Positions 31,101-33,567 of a DNA stretch of 64,000 nt are shown here, in pieces; within the stretch, counting starts at the first letter, position 1; each line of letters opens with the position of its first letter. The translations under genes were made by a program, and so were the position numbers. The stretch comes from Moraxella oblonga NBRC 102422 (GTDB taxonomy: Bacteria > Pseudomonadota > Gammaproteobacteria > Pseudomonadales > Moraxellaceae), in assembly GCF_001598275.1 (NCBI RefSeq), contig NZ_BCYQ01000006.1:1-64000 (forward strand), given 5' to 3'. A model generated the notes under the pieces. That model was given only the letters and a program-made list of their open reading frames with translations. It did not search any database and was not told where the DNA came from.

Positions 31101-33475
31101 TTTTTGTTCCTCGTCAAAATCAATCAGGTGGTGCAGGCTTTACTCAATCAGGCTTTGGTGATCAACATCAGCATTATGACCGTATTGGTTACCAGGCCTT
31201 TGATGGCTTGGCTTACAGTGATATGGCGTACGTCAACGTTGATATCGTTGCAGTTGCTGATAAGCCAATACTCAATCAAACCACCAAATCAGTTAGTAAT
31301 GTGTTGTTTAACACGGATTTTGAAAATGTGACGAATCCAAATAACACCTCAACCTTGTTAATGCAAAACTACTTTAGTGGCTGGAAGCTCATTAAAGAAG
31401 ATGAGAGTCAATGGCAACAGTGGAAACGCTTCTTTACCAAAGGTCATCTACCTTATGGTAACGATGGTTTTGAAATCTGGCAAAATGGCGATATGCTGGC
31501 TGATAATTGGGGCATTAGACGTCCAATGAGGGCGAGCAACACCACAGCAAACAACCAATCTTGGTTAGAGCTTAATGATGCTGCAGCAGGTCAAAGCCAA
31601 ACCTTAGGTATTGAGCGTGAAGTGCAGACCATAGCTGGTGCTAATTATACACTAAGCTTTGACTATGCAGGGCGTAATGGCTATAGCGATTGGTATACTG
31701 GTATTAGTGTATATCTAGGCGATACTCTCATCAAGAGTTATCAAAATATTAGCCCCAATAATAAGCTAAACTGGCAACAAGTTTCGGTTAACTTTACTGG
31801 TACTGGTAAAGCAGAGACTTTACGCATTGTGGTGGATAGCCATATCAATAGCTTGTTTGGTCGTGGTGCGATGATGGATAATATCAAGCTTGTTGAGACG
31901 ACCACCAATGTAGGGCGTGAAGACCAAATAATTACTCTTAATGCCTTACAAGCAACCTTAAAAGACACCGATGGTTCTGAAACATTAACCTTAAGTATTG
32001 CTAACTTGCCTGTTGGTGCACAATTAAGTGATGGTATTCGTCGGTTTGTTGCTACCAAAGACAATACCACCGCTGTGGTAACGAATTGGCAACTAGATAA
32101 GTTAACCTTATTGCCACCAGCAAATTATAGCGGTCGTATTGAAATGAAGGTGGTTGCAACAAGTACTGAACCAAGCTCAGGCAGTGTAGCAACCCAAACC
32201 CAAACAATGCTTGTTGATGTTATCGCTGTCGCTGATACACCCACACTGACACTACAAGAGCGGGACATCGCAACACGTCAAATTGCTTATACCAACTTTG
32301 AGAATGTGTCCAATCATAACCAAGGTAGTGATAAGTTATACTGGTTTGATACTGGTGCAACAGGTGGCGATGTCTGGTCAGCAACGCCTGCAAAGTTTGG
32401 TAAAGTGATTGGTTTTGAGTTCTATTCTATCGGGGATAGAGTGATGCATGGTAAGACCACGACAACTTTATCTAGTTCAGTACATGGTAACAGCTGGGTG
32501 ATGTTGCATGATGGCTTGGGGCTTGATAACAAAGAAAAAAGTCATCAACTACTGGGTATTAACCGCAATATTAAGACCATCTTGGGTATGACCTATCAAG
32601 TGAGCTTTGATTTTGCGGCAATGCCGGGTATTACTCGTGAAGATTTAAGCCGTATTCAAGTGTATGCTGGTGATAAACTGTTGGGTACTGTTCAAGGACT
32701 TATTGGCAATACATTAAACTGGCAACATGCAAGTTTTGATTTTGTGGCAACCGCCAATAATACACCAATTCGTTTATTGTTAGATGGGGTTGCACTCGGC
32801 AATAAAGATGTCAAAGGTCGTCGAATAATGGTTGATAACTTGTCAGTGGTTGAAATATTGAGCAATAAGATGACATCATCAAGTAGCCATATCTATGCCA
32901 TCGCAGGTCTAGCCAGTGCATTGCCAAGCATGACAATAAATAGCCTTGATACAGATGGTAGTGAGACATACCGTCTTGCATTGCAAGGCGTACCTGCTGG
33001 GGTTACGATCAGTGATGGTGTTTATAGTATTACCAATACAGGGCGTGAGCCGATTACCATGCAGTTAACTGGCATGGATTTAACCAAGCTGACTATTAAG
33101 ACAAATGATTGTTTTTGTGGTGATATGTCTCTAATTGTGTTAGTATATGCTACTGAAATTAATCAAAGTGAAGCGATGTTAAGCTATCCTATGACGATAA
33201 CAGTATTACAAGGTCAGCCAGCCATTCCGCAAAGTGGTTATGTATCGTCAAGTTATATGGATAAGACAAAAACAGTGGTTCAATCGCCATTGACTGCCTT
33301 GGATACTCGCTTGTCTATTTCTACTGCAAAACCGGTAACAGTAACGCCAACTATGTCAAATTCATCGTTGGTGGTAACAGCAAGACCAACACCTATTGGT
33401 AGTGATGATAAACCTGTAACCGACGAGTGGCTGGCGAGTATTGAAAAACAAGCTTTAGCAAAGTGGTTGCTTTAA
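1046..33475 (+). CDS. Giant (10,809 aa) multidomain secreted/surface protein with LEPxLL N-terminus
   Basis: The gene is one open frame of 32.4 kb. The ATG at 1046 follows AAAGGA (1032-1037); a second ATG at 1094 also has AAAGGA before it, and either could be used. There is no hydrophobic Sec signal peptide. Residues 23-40 hold LEALEPKLLMSAD, resembling the LEPR-XLL motif seen at the start of very long bacterial proteins. Order of parts: PPC-like beta modules (about 45-1820), about 17 CARDB-like repeats (1829-4080), a TIG-like module (about 4190), a propeller-like region (about 5070-5350), Ig-like W-T-P repeats (about 5630-6570), an RHS-like stretch (about 6930-7050), two EF-hand loops (from 7165 and 7192), Big_2-like modules, a toxin-like region (about 7630-9170), a metzincin-type site (H9312), four Big_9-like repeats and two lectin-like modules. 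I see no RTX nonapeptides. The role is probably adhesin, interbacterial or host-directed effector; export most likely uses the operon downstream. Confidence 0.9.
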   Translation: MSVKLPKHNKTTKGNVMKSDNLWQLEALEPKLLMSADLMPGAHDIQGSIEQPGEQDVYELVITETSKLFFDGVQGNDMNWQLDSIVNNQPISQFSSKTLANASDKFQVLMPGNYRLTVDGNGQTIDNYKFRILGEQTAEILTTNQDVTGELTGSNQAKLFRISVNKGDGLFFKGDATNQGQWSLFDNRGGQIVNNQSLANDYGIITVNEDGDYWLSIEGMPNDEKRKYSFTLHQQTRQSPIATTLNALNPIQFQPGGQYIYDVSLENNGLLALDFLMQPNNDISWNVINKITNQNVVLNSHEAILLLNKGEYRITLTNNSRFTGDNQLRLLAASQNDDFVSLPLNFDYTPNTSYQAQLKAIHVAEPGNYIIDTQGKTYQYSLYDKYYHLITKTTLSDINNTINLPKGDFYLWLDPQMATNTPYTVNIGRQSDQPIVAETNPKTNPILVLNTNNVIEGNKTFSYALNVTDNSYLTLNLSYYISAEIYDNNDQLVQSVAGSGNRRVLLEKGEYTVKLKTGYYEGNYTAYLSPIQSLNADKAVSITPKSVNQPHFLAVNLVAGQRYSISATSSGNVGNAINVNLYDNNQLLQSGNAYQEQYWYNQNMVFTAPHNGVYYLEVPSHSTETYTYSLQTGAITHVAYEVGNAYQGGDFNYQDQVNHVFEITQAGKYLLSNYVDANSYMVMKLIDGNGGVTDISNQTKLVDLAAGYYTLQVSKTTNRIGGVGYGFNLLDITTLEQLPFDEQVTGSANDSRLPIAWKLQASQGQSILIDTRSPNTSGQNWLLLDKDGTQIIHYETWGNGDYSQKVTIPTTGEYYLVSFDNYHSNNNRTDYPSLRTIFISDYQIHNQTIEVGQKVAGQLIAGDVQQFDFSLDSAKNIAVSVRNGNYNIRLLGPDLKQNIRRLSVNEELLQNFYLPAGNYRIEIDATGVKTPSYEFKIVDIVSQSQTLTNNGGVLNGQVAANDGLASYALDVQAGQQYGFKLENVGNYEFVYRLVDEEGRVLVDNHHAYQSTNFVPSITGKVYLIINKYNAAYMNAADFNIRLTQAIKQTKPLMTDQEISGRFNTAVDQDSYQFQVIKAGYYQLTQVVASNNIRFELLNPDGSLLFGNTNLANLNNSQVYLNSGDYIFRISNTAEESGEYGFKLINFAPTISVNNPLDLILEKNQSQSAVINNATDTFYYRLMLENDDTLTIDDDSVSVTLLDKNGNEVANSDNGKFTQKITATDVYTLAIKSTVAIGEPHLVIISRNNENVNASTEVGNTIANAQEILVALNTTKIIPINIGDNNTTTDVDLYRIYLAQGEVLKLSAPNGTFDGYARIFDAMGGEVGHVDDDSLNYTALATGMYYIGISGYPNRFYNPIDDTNLSDGRVGTLQLSVSRLVNNAPNLLPSYTNIVMNSDDQAINNWQGSINSNETKIFKISVEESGLYYFDNKSTNGYGYNNTQQIVLADETGKIISTQLDHPVKLHEGNYQFIISQKQNSNNASEVNFALSNLTKLATPISLGQASSTENQIKNQVKAYVFDAQAEDEIYFNILANTNGSTAWRIVNEHGQQILTGKSQEDSQSVKLFSDGKYYLIFDNQNTENYINKVDFQIDKVDNSDTKVVLNQAITGLLTPATQKQTYHLHLDKEKQLYVDVLTPNGHVYWQLIDNFTGEKVASNNLYENLQVITAKAGDYRLVIETNVEANQSFALKLTQVNSGKTLLPGQLTQSRLMPDGSMDEYQLEVQAGQRIYLDFQNLLTQRYSYDSQHGWGYNYEARVHIVDPYGRYQSIDNSFDDKEFVASVSGTYSIIIEQIGNKRIEVPYRFIVLTSDVGQQAWPISLSEQPRTMDVVVSNIQITPTVGDVITSSQNINIEWITTNQGTRATQGNFSERVIIKEKVTGNIIAQSIIIYDEATQGQLLAQESKARHTTIRLPRGEAGAGDFEVVIETDTLNNQIETGVDEENNTSRAQFTSLLAKYPNLTVSDVSLIPTSNWQPNQTVTVRWKTNNTGTQVAKGSWVETVKVYNNTTQKVVASFDIPVDVAQIAVGGGRDNQASFIWPEGINGIGEFTITVTTDSQQQVEESEGVSQESDNQASIKLMSGPDLVVDDLTISNHQVQAGDKVSLTWKDTNQGTLALPSNYQNHITVRAKNDDGSLGAAIVDTSLSFNDQLPLAAGESRIRQFDFILPEGVKGSGDFVISVTADSNITGAGIIFEVNPQNDAEQNNQQTISLHSHKKTYADLAVTSIAVPTDAKSGYPATISWTVANQGDKDTQISSWVDRIVLVRQGQSMNNGIVLAQVSHDKVLTQGSSYSQSKMVHLPRNIEGNYQLVVITDVNHSELEPDTAFNNTYISPVFAIKQTYVDLLPTLTMVPTKAEAGRAISVSWQVANQGTIATDTSNYWIDQLYLSKTGVLDNDAILVGSKSHAGQLTVGASYQESQSITMPTNLLGDYYLMVVTDANQNIHEPNQRSNNIVVSAQPIRIEPEPYANLVAKNLALPSALSVGEQLIVSVDLENTGTDLINANTYHTLTFINNQDPNQRITQQLPLDNLVMLPNSTQTKTFTISVPSLANGTWQVVLDLDRSSYIKESNDADNQIVGTLEIVSPDLRVSDVATTGARQGGESLQITWNTVNAGSQIARNVVDRVYLSKNGSLGVGAILLKEVSHEELAANSQVTNQFSYELPVDLQGEWFLVIVTDATNSNRENELEDNNTLAIAMNIAVNSYADLSVSQIQVLPQTIGDPASLTVNWTVSNQGLGLGKTLSWTDSIIYSANDTLGDGDDMILGHKTHNGGLAVGESYSDSITYQFGPGFTRHGKIFVKTDGGNQVWENGLESNNIKMSDTVDVMPMAYADLTVDAISTNTTAYSGQSIEVTWQVSNRGIGITNTNQWTDNIWLSDITGKTWALGSLTHLGALNANDSYRNTITVTLPNGLTGDYTLHVKTGGPFEFIHGDNNTSQISLPISLSPTPDLVVSQISLPSSAYEGDLIQFSWQVKNQGVVQATGTWIDEVRLVSVSDPTKTISLGNYQYHEPLEAGKTYTREEQIRLPNRLEGLWRLEIVTNKNGSLYEDVAALQNNQKLSDTALAVSLLPRPDLRITDVEAPENVMAGTRATVKFVVANTGSIATNKQWQDAVYLSLDGTLSADDRLIGHIPNPVALAPTESYSSQSTTLDIPISYRGDVYVIVVADGGHAVEEYPNENNNYYAKKLHVNAVPFADLVTSDVVAPEQIAHGSTVEVTYKVANKGSARTQGLRSSIDSWTDTVWLTKDPTRPRPERGDILIGKATHQGHLEVGQDYLGSIQATIPEGTLSGQWYIQVWSDNYGVILEDTLASNVNLNDPKELDNNNYAAKEVNILGYTPPDLKVVAVSADKQVQAGKEFTFSYTVQNIADAFEEKTNNQVNQWVDEVWLSDNPDLTKATEKWLLGEYTQKRALGNQESYSNTQTVILSPSIDARYIIVRTNSSPSASKPITEITKSNNQALAETLVSSSPADLQVTNITTQLDNFSGELTPISWTVTNQGADVWNRTSGWNDVVVISKYPKMTDGYYQIIGQYQHNNSQGLKAGESYTATIQARLPIGGDGKYYIFVVTDAVVDDGKVRPKEEYNNNSPTNHNEDGLNYYGGKNFDSKYAGSVYEGTLNTNNIKRGELNITYREPDLVFEDIKLSNSTPKSGEEMTVTWTVRNQGTRETRSGFWLDGLYLSKDEALDKSDFALVDRGSDIERKTRARITTVSQVDNNKTVHYLKPGESYTNTVTFRLPTNIGGDYKLILKTDTEFLNDPEHDGITSTIRPDLTTIKATNINNVMEFANEGNNVKVIDLPVTYVLPPDLQVASVTADTGVIAGQQFNLRYRVVNRGGDVPSDQYGWYDKVYLSKDRFLDIRKDTYLGYVEHQGGLVKDASYEASLSVKAPIDFSGEYYVFVVTDAANDVVGKVREFTGDTNNDTAAEQPILITLPPPADLVVNDIQLPTSANVGDEIAITYTVKNQSDNQAYGRWSDAIYISSDNSWDKGDILLGHVIHDGGLAAGSEYQATLKSYIDVNGKQVKITMPPLKDGNWHIVVRPDAYNEVYEGKIRYTETGLISDPAEANNVASSATTIAVTVPSITLGTAQDLSLVSGETKLYKLNVQDGETLRILLNSTTSHANNEVYVRYGDIPSGYNYDAAYTQGLSANQSVIIPTTKAGDYYILVKARDTGKDEQPITQPNVTLLAQAMPLSITKVTPDQGGRGDDNHRWVTMDIYGTHFAAGAVVKISRPGVFEMDAVRWQVIDATHIRAIFDLRQVPFGLYDVVVKNPNGDTVTEAYRYLVERMIEPDVTIGIGGSRTLEPGDKNDYSVSLQSLTNVDTPYVRFDVGSTEMGYSDNLIEGLALPYVIFASNIAGQPNGQAVDIANNQQYGETPLTGKLRQDIPWAALDNALNTSGYNLTPGYAFDVNAGGFVGATFNVQTYPGLKEWLAQDFEGLRDKLYAIRPEWKEQGLLDGGVQDLDKINSGLTKKFLTIDEDTGTNLTKKELLSLPFRFDIFGSATPITRAEFIVDQTAHAEKLRQAILVDSGANDVLKLLAADQEQWQAGWLAALEIAGLLRPENEAPPIRDDVKVVSLNAILSTGILVGKAGSEYNTQKDLVAFFAKVQAWYGDTARYLGDPEAQKAPIDYYESRSDQEGNFVEVPVFKSPKAELFDLNATKGTYFLDFNVYAGSQSELEYLRHIGQLDDEFKPIGPKALSLTQYLMQLAEQNLGSTVSIKGPKALANTEGVSFLPSGVSLPYQINFTNTGEQGVKQIRLVSQLDDGLDPYRLRLQDIKIGDINVHLPGDKAAFQGDFDFTASKGFILRVSAGVDAVNRVATWLIQAIDPNTGNVIDIDGKALLEKGDVGFVRYSISDDIDAMQDDVVSSQARIFFDNQTPVDATPIHYRLDKIAPQSRVVASTRDAGDVPSYDVTWQAVDSGSGVKHVTVYVAKDGGDFKIWQKQVIGDHGQAVFTGEAGSYYEFLSVATDLAGNQEQAQISNAVLPDDGSQASLLEQLGVVEQLVQTAQTPTAPQDRTYENNALFTEVKKGLPGFIADKPATGISTTHDLQSVLAPFSLRGFATGFSQSTAMGSSAMVQLSNGQLLVSGGELRNNVYQFDGKEGGYQTQPLFSLDEPILDMAQDALGQLWVMTGRALLLVDSQNGHITDTVTLANEAPLTHALAIEPKTGKIYVSSGDGIEIYDPKATDKTKAWQHFSNHQVRDLAFGPDGRLWGVQWDGKDITDSQYGHTQIVSFPMSGREIGRAQLEYNLSGVINSIAFGQTGSELAGLLLASSQTGNMVKQTSASNHSANLWMINLNTREIVSVAKGGTRAEALVTTEDGRILVAQTGFVDEVAPIKAPKVVASSMTDGALLPLPVNQITVSFDQIMWTGSNGQDSQDPSSVLNSNNYRLVSVSNGSNQVIHPSQVTWHEGSKSAILTFGNINPDQWRLEVASNVVSRAKVRLDGVYVVGFTTVSDLTNQVKIEFNDTRADRLTGSISYDVNITNTGVDDLKGPLMLLIDPGQYFNGSLNANALSGAQQGLWVIDAGEALKQQGGKLSQGQTLHNVTVTMVSPQDLSTSQAGGVFIKANLNHQVYGLPYANLPPTLATFATTTVVDGAGVLQTVSEISTSSELTGAQVNQAWQVPLVAIDSDGQSFNWVLIDAPLGMTLTQSDKITTTSTGDYQNIATLHWTPTAEDLADTSILVKVIDSRGGVALKRFNISVAGGNHAVVITQPRNVRLVENTTLTLPIGVSDADGDVITVSFNNLPNGAQYDAATRTLTWTPSYDQAGRYDDIEIIASDGKSISKQVFNIEVSQGYAKPQLPVMPIQNLREGEAFGMQLPGFMPGGLVQADGTKISLEYYANVLPAGMTLDRQTGWLSWTPSFTQHGKTELPIRLIATYQPADGSRPITTVASQTLVLDVANANGAPVFMDNQPWQIMEGQPLRISTFAMDPDNPSFTPKVRFAEGKPAISEDGTELPSTVSYEIKGLPEGASFDAETLQISWTPTYQQAGTYYVEVIATDNGDGTGVPAISKMVVPIQVNNANRAPIFGQLDSVVVKRGEILDIPVSVIDLDGNDIHLALSGLPRFATFTQTSVETTAKGRVVSGIIHLAPDAGDRGSHTISLSATDNGDGDSNVAQQTTTSFVVTVQSETEAPVINMPSHLVAIAGQKLSIAVNVSDLDQDNLSYLLQGLPAGAKLIQGVRYGEATLEWTPTTAQIGQYNATLIVKDSGLPAENSGYAMPENPVENATSIDFIIQVKASNTAPDVLNISANGQLIEDTNFTTPLMINAKEGEVLNLQVTARDGDGDSLYWTATGLPSGMTLNSMALGDGQSVLNLNWLPGSFAAQLDNGLGKGSYLITLTASDGMVSYERQIRIDVANTNQEPVLLPMPMQLVYEGQTLGFTVMAQDADGDALRYSLVYDDTTPKDLQFNPTTGYVEWTPTVGTVDNATAKDKTYELTFEATDGQARILRTVQVRVLDVNRAPTVSASNHAVVVGNTISLPIIKGAGQTTQAGIYLQDADGERQTQGLTVSFTNLPEGAVYDATRGVLEWTPGPGQIGDYQITATVSDGRSDGYQVFTLRAVADNASIRPDILINLTPQTPILPGQLATATIRAQSYAAISSVHVQARGAGIGTNNWQTVELDNAGRLKITPSHPGLVEIKVIATDVDGFSHTATEQLRIKDPEDTSAPVLQWTGALQGLQAGSDPLRISDITEISALLQDTQLMGYHLQIAPSVMGQSTQSLVWQTLGENGYVAQTIDAQTTLATLDPRFFNNGVYQLRLTAWDLSGRTTTQVVTLLIDNADKIERVSNTDMVFSLGNHTLALTRTLIPDSTQQDLGNWQLPLLDSQLTHDQALKDATGAVAPWRQGAHVWLQLPNLASNLDNTNASTNLSFSLELESLGDNLYRPVFSQSQGWQLSVGELNSQPVQLTLQGGRLYNANTGLAWVPTDFVVTDTHGNRYQLSAQGQLRQVIFSDNTQWLVSDSGIVLVGDATQQARIQFIRDDKGRIERIVGLDTQGQLQSLVYRYDEQGQLVTARSLVGDSVNNRYGYNQDGGLLMPKDAHYLGSAVNWGNASQSRWQGNLSDIPTYLTFGVRDSELASTRKVVGSTGSVIVAVHTTGKTNVGVRGQGAQVIGQSINAQGVTTTLIRVTKAGFKALTLTGSGEATVDLVLAGDMNRDGNIDGLDSVMLEKGMTTGNLNLDVNGDGQITTADRQVLFSNYGFKANQAPVKALTADQQQFAKTHVDLGKQVSLDGVAQDLEGDQVFWRVVGGSHGVATLNADGKTLNFKPEIGFSGTATVIVQADDGFSRSNPIELSFTVSDAKLVLINIERIQGLALGSGDKLALTGDFTDEKGVELPADYVRFVSSNDKVVSVDALGNVRATGEGQAIVKAIARGIEAVNVFTVSVDKPYEYSGIEVDVYPLAVSLPINGQRQLKVTEYDGTRIDAASKGSTYYISDSSIADITADGLIIAKKAGNAKVSVINDGRQYDLVLHVQEPIVGAGVVSASDGVVVQDEKGNQLMVAPGALKDGTKVSINEIGLDEVGMQLPAPQVLSTLGAYQIDLSNQESGLPLQFAVKVGNQTINPVTGKMVNLVSGMEVMFWRKGVIVDANGVTHDTWWLVDNGYIGEDGIARTASPPYSGLTNGGTVIVTANVTSKNDNTGEMTIKGARFDIQSALWSATNAIGIGLGPVAGLSVGALLGVLNGFSLIEVTKAGTFQRLLPNTSLDLSNRTLVYPELPASYFEEARPYVEQMEFEPDNNKLTLTVQNLVPEGQSIGNFKYKVWLTPVGGNIETSDGTSTQVINGMTWQAIDATPNGNKLEITIDKSIAISQHYISVERMATYRDAQGIERTTDSINSPLHNTWTIKKFDESIAVGMNSIQIYKQGATPNQFSEVITLTKDNEGNDLSFLGEKRDPVAFSDDGSLAFIAGGNGKIYVYDTMMRRIFHTIKLDDLEGNINSITIADGWLYVAEGSRWGASTDARLMRVNVDSYSEEFLATKQQIALSIGGTTKYGFGDMAVSFGRYLAITESKNAISTMTSSIRTIEEPGRVIIVDLLKIDKLGVLDSTKGLQVIDRKDFGDYNGKAPDRITAGMLPGEFLLSSAGNFKNGLSSLRLGVDNDTGDLQKTVKIHQFDLDMRAREENFNFVRGTIQDIQRASETVLVTYGNSLYAIVADYHFDFNEVDWLDDSWYEKQITKQQGGKLAVIKDPFGYEGDPELLGSTIPIEGATLETLSLTQSGMLQATAWFDEGLTGPFYRTTFIWDTARIIDAAIHHKDRYQNHVNVKDKGWLLGNPIDRLPKEDKATAGKPIPGTTPIKLDTFHQGDYSKYVAIRALENYQDPFAIKDIPVLNSADRATASNLKLDSNVKVKLTDLGNLSKDLITQQAKAMFLTSGLQAGLLDMMGQNSKNEMKRMNIARDLIVQSYSDPEKSATIIDDVDNQIQTLIKVIGDDSDDANTEDYDVIAKVLAIARHLEKATSQDLFEELQIELPDLDYTFEGEDTFGLDKFVNMFEAGASFADFNAIFRPKAKSINIVTGGIVLGKTAAKSVKSLDKAKNVIESLIKILNNQSNNIKMVEVIAGSAHHIRKAKSQTAKTVDIKKLADEHAEKYKKMEVSKRNQARQQKQLNETISDTQKPKKEVGKSEATRPSESYRIRQTKDRNESQKDKRKNKIKRDAGYISMGSSSSRLDWESETELRKVIKDNNDYFQPVGKGSTEASGLYTTLQYIFNTTTLKKWGADKDSLTKYDKNGNEISTKGPGTVANTFAVKFKVKTDRNASSKDSDMSEIKVVYLDTESQNGVATSIEFSKDSRRKNESSFDNPRFYSFYGPANEILGGFKINLFHASAKIGKKSVSQIENSKDIISDEISIFISKKYEKNGLYTYLIMNQLIMELDKFLNTIDDVIDQNSGKDPDDIAEEIAKNLRVNLVDIHRDAVETVDTETNQKIHIFENRIDSNEVGKAFEEKLAKELGGESAILKREVTYELWKFENGNFEAKRSPFAKDSSPNSTKETGVEGRFDIVKVENGKIQLIEAKAETTDDIEFLIDKMNNQSAKGLSTDDVADLSFTDNQAYFYHEITKALKNKEASLDELYIHLNRFNIEDRFYENLLKNGMLVTYDEIENSTEGKKLSKTTLGSGNYDKNKKVFIDPHKLASSIDLYLGHVDVTSEPYQVDAWTALNNQHQLTTNDTQKIFDRKQGKDKKGEQAVIYRRGSNISSLDMSLLNNYYQTAMNYWQQLGIDTAKLNNVKLEILDLPDGTLGLAYSDGRIQIDSTANGNGWYLDDNALDSDEFVMQGSLGTALADSPAYDKVDLLTVLLHETGHILGLDDGNQGLMISEMQLGERRLPSEFELGLINALNPNSGFVSTTPQVISASVIKPKLADTWQWHANIAATLVNHHFDQDNNNWHTTGNIRFDSLAKSVTLSEATNAQTSLRQAFSLTADNHLLSFTIADKKLKTNTTQASDAFEVALLNAHTGEAVNKINALTHTDSLLNIQADGTERLATGITKVANGDGTSTYYIDLTQWYAAQTATGKATDVMLSFDLLGFGNPDSRVTIKDINLTRNPVAVNDSYTFDEDTPLTGNLISNDVLAGTQVSQVTLQTQPAHGTVTIDANGNFNYSPDANYNGEDSFSYQYTDANGDTSNIATVKLSISPINDAPVIDETKLQDIINGQDIIAGTPITLSLTATGTDIEGDPLHVIITKQPAHGSITQQPDGTYTLVFDEMYEGQDSFSYTITDGNSQATPVTATINVLPSNKAPIATEGQFTLNEDGSITLAIDSLGTDPDGDVMTITIHQPPQHGTLTQQADSKGKLELVYTPNSDYNGTDSFSYSLADAKASSSVAVINLTINAINDAPTVTDITTTTAEDQPIIINVKANSKDIDNDISVLTPIIQVQPQHGKVNINTDGTISYTPDANYHGNDSFSYVMNDGQANSKLATVTINITPVNDAPTAVDSLVVGIEDHRHTLRWTDFIASDVEQDTLTIQINELPTTGLLLMQSAHNTWGLVKVGTYFTKADLTAGKLIFVPRQNQSGGAGFTQSGFGDQHQHYDRIGYQAFDGLAYSDMAYVNVDIVAVADKPILNQTTKSVSNVLFNTDFENVTNPNNTSTLLMQNYFSGWKLIKEDESQWQQWKRFFTKGHLPYGNDGFEIWQNGDMLADNWGIRRPMRASNTTANNQSWLELNDAAAGQSQTLGIEREVQTIAGANYTLSFDYAGRNGYSDWYTGISVYLGDTLIKSYQNISPNNKLNWQQVSVNFTGTGKAETLRIVVDSHINSLFGRGAMMDNIKLVETTTNVGREDQIITLNALQATLKDTDGSETLTLSIANLPVGAQLSDGIRRFVATKDNTTAVVTNWQLDKLTLLPPANYSGRIEMKVVATSTEPSSGSVATQTQTMLVDVIAVADTPTLTLQERDIATRQIAYTNFENVSNHNQGSDKLYWFDTGATGGDVWSATPAKFGKVIGFEFYSIGDRVMHGKTTTTLSSSVHGNSWVMLHDGLGLDNKEKSHQLLGINRNIKTILGMTYQVSFDFAAMPGITREDLSRIQVYAGDKLLGTVQGLIGNTLNWQHASFDFVATANNTPIRLLLDGVALGNKDVKGRRIMVDNLSVVEILSNKMTSSSSHIYAIAGLASALPSMTINSLDTDGSETYRLALQGVPAGVTISDGVYSITNTGREPITMQLTGMDLTKLTIKTNDCFCGDMSLIVLVYATEINQSEAMLSYPMTITVLQGQPAIPQSGYVSSSYMDKTKTVVQSPLTALDTRLSISTAKPVTVTPTMSNSSLVVTARPTPIGSDDKPVTDEWLASIEKQALAKWLL
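6530..13285 (+). repeat. Array of about 17 CARDB-like beta-sandwich repeats
   Basis: Residues 1829-4080 of the giant protein repeat a unit of roughly 110-150 residues. Each unit starts with a variant of ADLxVxxIxLP (YADLAVTSIAVP, TPDLVVSQISLP, RPDLRITDVEAP, PADLVVNDIQLP), continues with VSWxVxNQG, has a middle WxDxVYLS block, and ends in YxLVVxTDxxNxxxExNExNN. This is the CARDB (cell adhesion related domain in bacteria) pattern. I count 17 starts. Copies are diverged rather than identical, so they are old duplications. Such arrays act as extended stalks. Confidence 0.8.
17870..20760 (+). repeat. Tandem putative-Ig/cadherin-like repeats with W-T-P motif
   Basis: About eight units of roughly 100-130 residues carry the strand motif LxWTPxxxQxG (LTWTPSYDQAG, LSWTPSFTQHG, ISWTPTYQQAG, LEWTPGPGQIG), preceded by LPxGAxxD and followed by IxAxDG. 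This is the pattern of putative Ig (He_PIG) and cadherin-like domains found in large bacterial surface proteins. Asp-rich DxDGD motifs at unit borders suggest calcium binding. Confidence 0.75.
22538..22690 (+). other. Paired EF-hand/dockerin-like calcium loops
   Basis: Residues 7165-7215 contain two loops, DMNRDGNIDGLDSVML and DVNGDGQITTADRQVLF, 27 residues apart. This spacing and the DxNxDGxIxxxD signature match dockerin type I-like EF-hand pairs. They sit between the RHS-like stretch and Big_2-like modules. Calcium binding is predicted from the motif; a cohesin partner is not visible here. Confidence 0.75.
27875..28560 (+). other. Toxin-like module with PD-(D/E)xK nuclease signature inside the giant protein
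   Basis: Residues 8944-9172 show the order expected for a restriction-endonuclease-like fold. A helix SNEVGKAFEEKLAKEL comes first, then GVEGRFDIV with D9013, a turn, and the strand LIEAKA with E9026 and K9028. The spacing D-x12-ExK and the preceding E9009 and R9011 fit PD-(D/E)xK nucleases. Upstream lies a basic, Lys/Arg-rich segment (about 8593-8672) and a helical region. The DNA is AT-richer than the flanking repeat regions. Nuclease activity is inferred from motifs only; the fold is very diverse and short motifs can mislead. Confidence 0.55.
28682..29112 (+). other. Metzincin-type (M10-like) metallopeptidase domain inside the giant protein
   Basis: Residues 9301-9322 read VLLHETGHILGLDD, a full HExxHxxGxxD zinc site (H9312, E9313, H9316, D9322), followed by GLMISEM with M9328 or M9331 as the Met-turn candidate. 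The domain starts about 100 residues upstream with YYQTAMNYWQQLGID. Similar domains occur near the C-termini of other giant bacterial proteins. It directly follows the nuclease-like module, so proteolytic release of that module is possible but unproven. Confidence 0.7.
29717..30886 (+). repeat. Four Big_9/VCBS-like repeats
   Basis: Four units of about 90-100 residues share the core QPxHGTxTxxxDGxxxYxPxxxYxGxDSFSY and end in INDAP or a variant (SPINDAPVI, LPSNKAPIA, NAINDAPTV, TPVNDAPTA). This is the typical pattern of Big_9 and VCBS-linked repeats of large secreted adhesins. Confidence 0.85.
31306..32870 (+). repeat. Two similar lectin-like modules near the C-terminus
   Basis: Two copies of about 190-200 residues (about 31306-31905 and 32280-32870) each read TDFENV or TNFENV, a WxxTG or SGW block, NSWLxLxD or NSWVMLHD, SQTLGIxR or HQLLGINR, TIxGxxYxLSFDxA, a sugar-binding-style LNWQxxSxxFxxT, and a MxDNxxxVE ending. 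This resembles DUF642/galactose-binding-like modules of VCBS proteins. A linker with one Big-like unit separates them. Ligand unknown. Confidence 0.6.
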
Positions 33476-33496
33476 TTTTTTTTCAATCATGATGAA

Positions 33497-33528
33497 AAAC
33501 ACCAAAATATCTTGATATTTTGGTGTTT
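33497..33528 (+). terminator. Hairpin after the giant gene
   Basis: A perfect 15-bp inverted repeat (33497-33511 with 33514-33528) lies 22 bases after the stop codon. The T-run is short and lies inside the right arm, so termination is likely but the element is not a textbook intrinsic terminator. Confidence 0.6.
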
Positions 33529-33567
33529 CATATCCCACCCCATTGATATTAAACACAGGAACAAGCT

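Noticed and set aside
29717-33475. RTX (GGxGxDxxx) repeats expected for a type I substrate
   Set aside because: I looked for them in the C-terminal part of the giant protein and saw none; the repeats there are Big_9-like and lectin-like.
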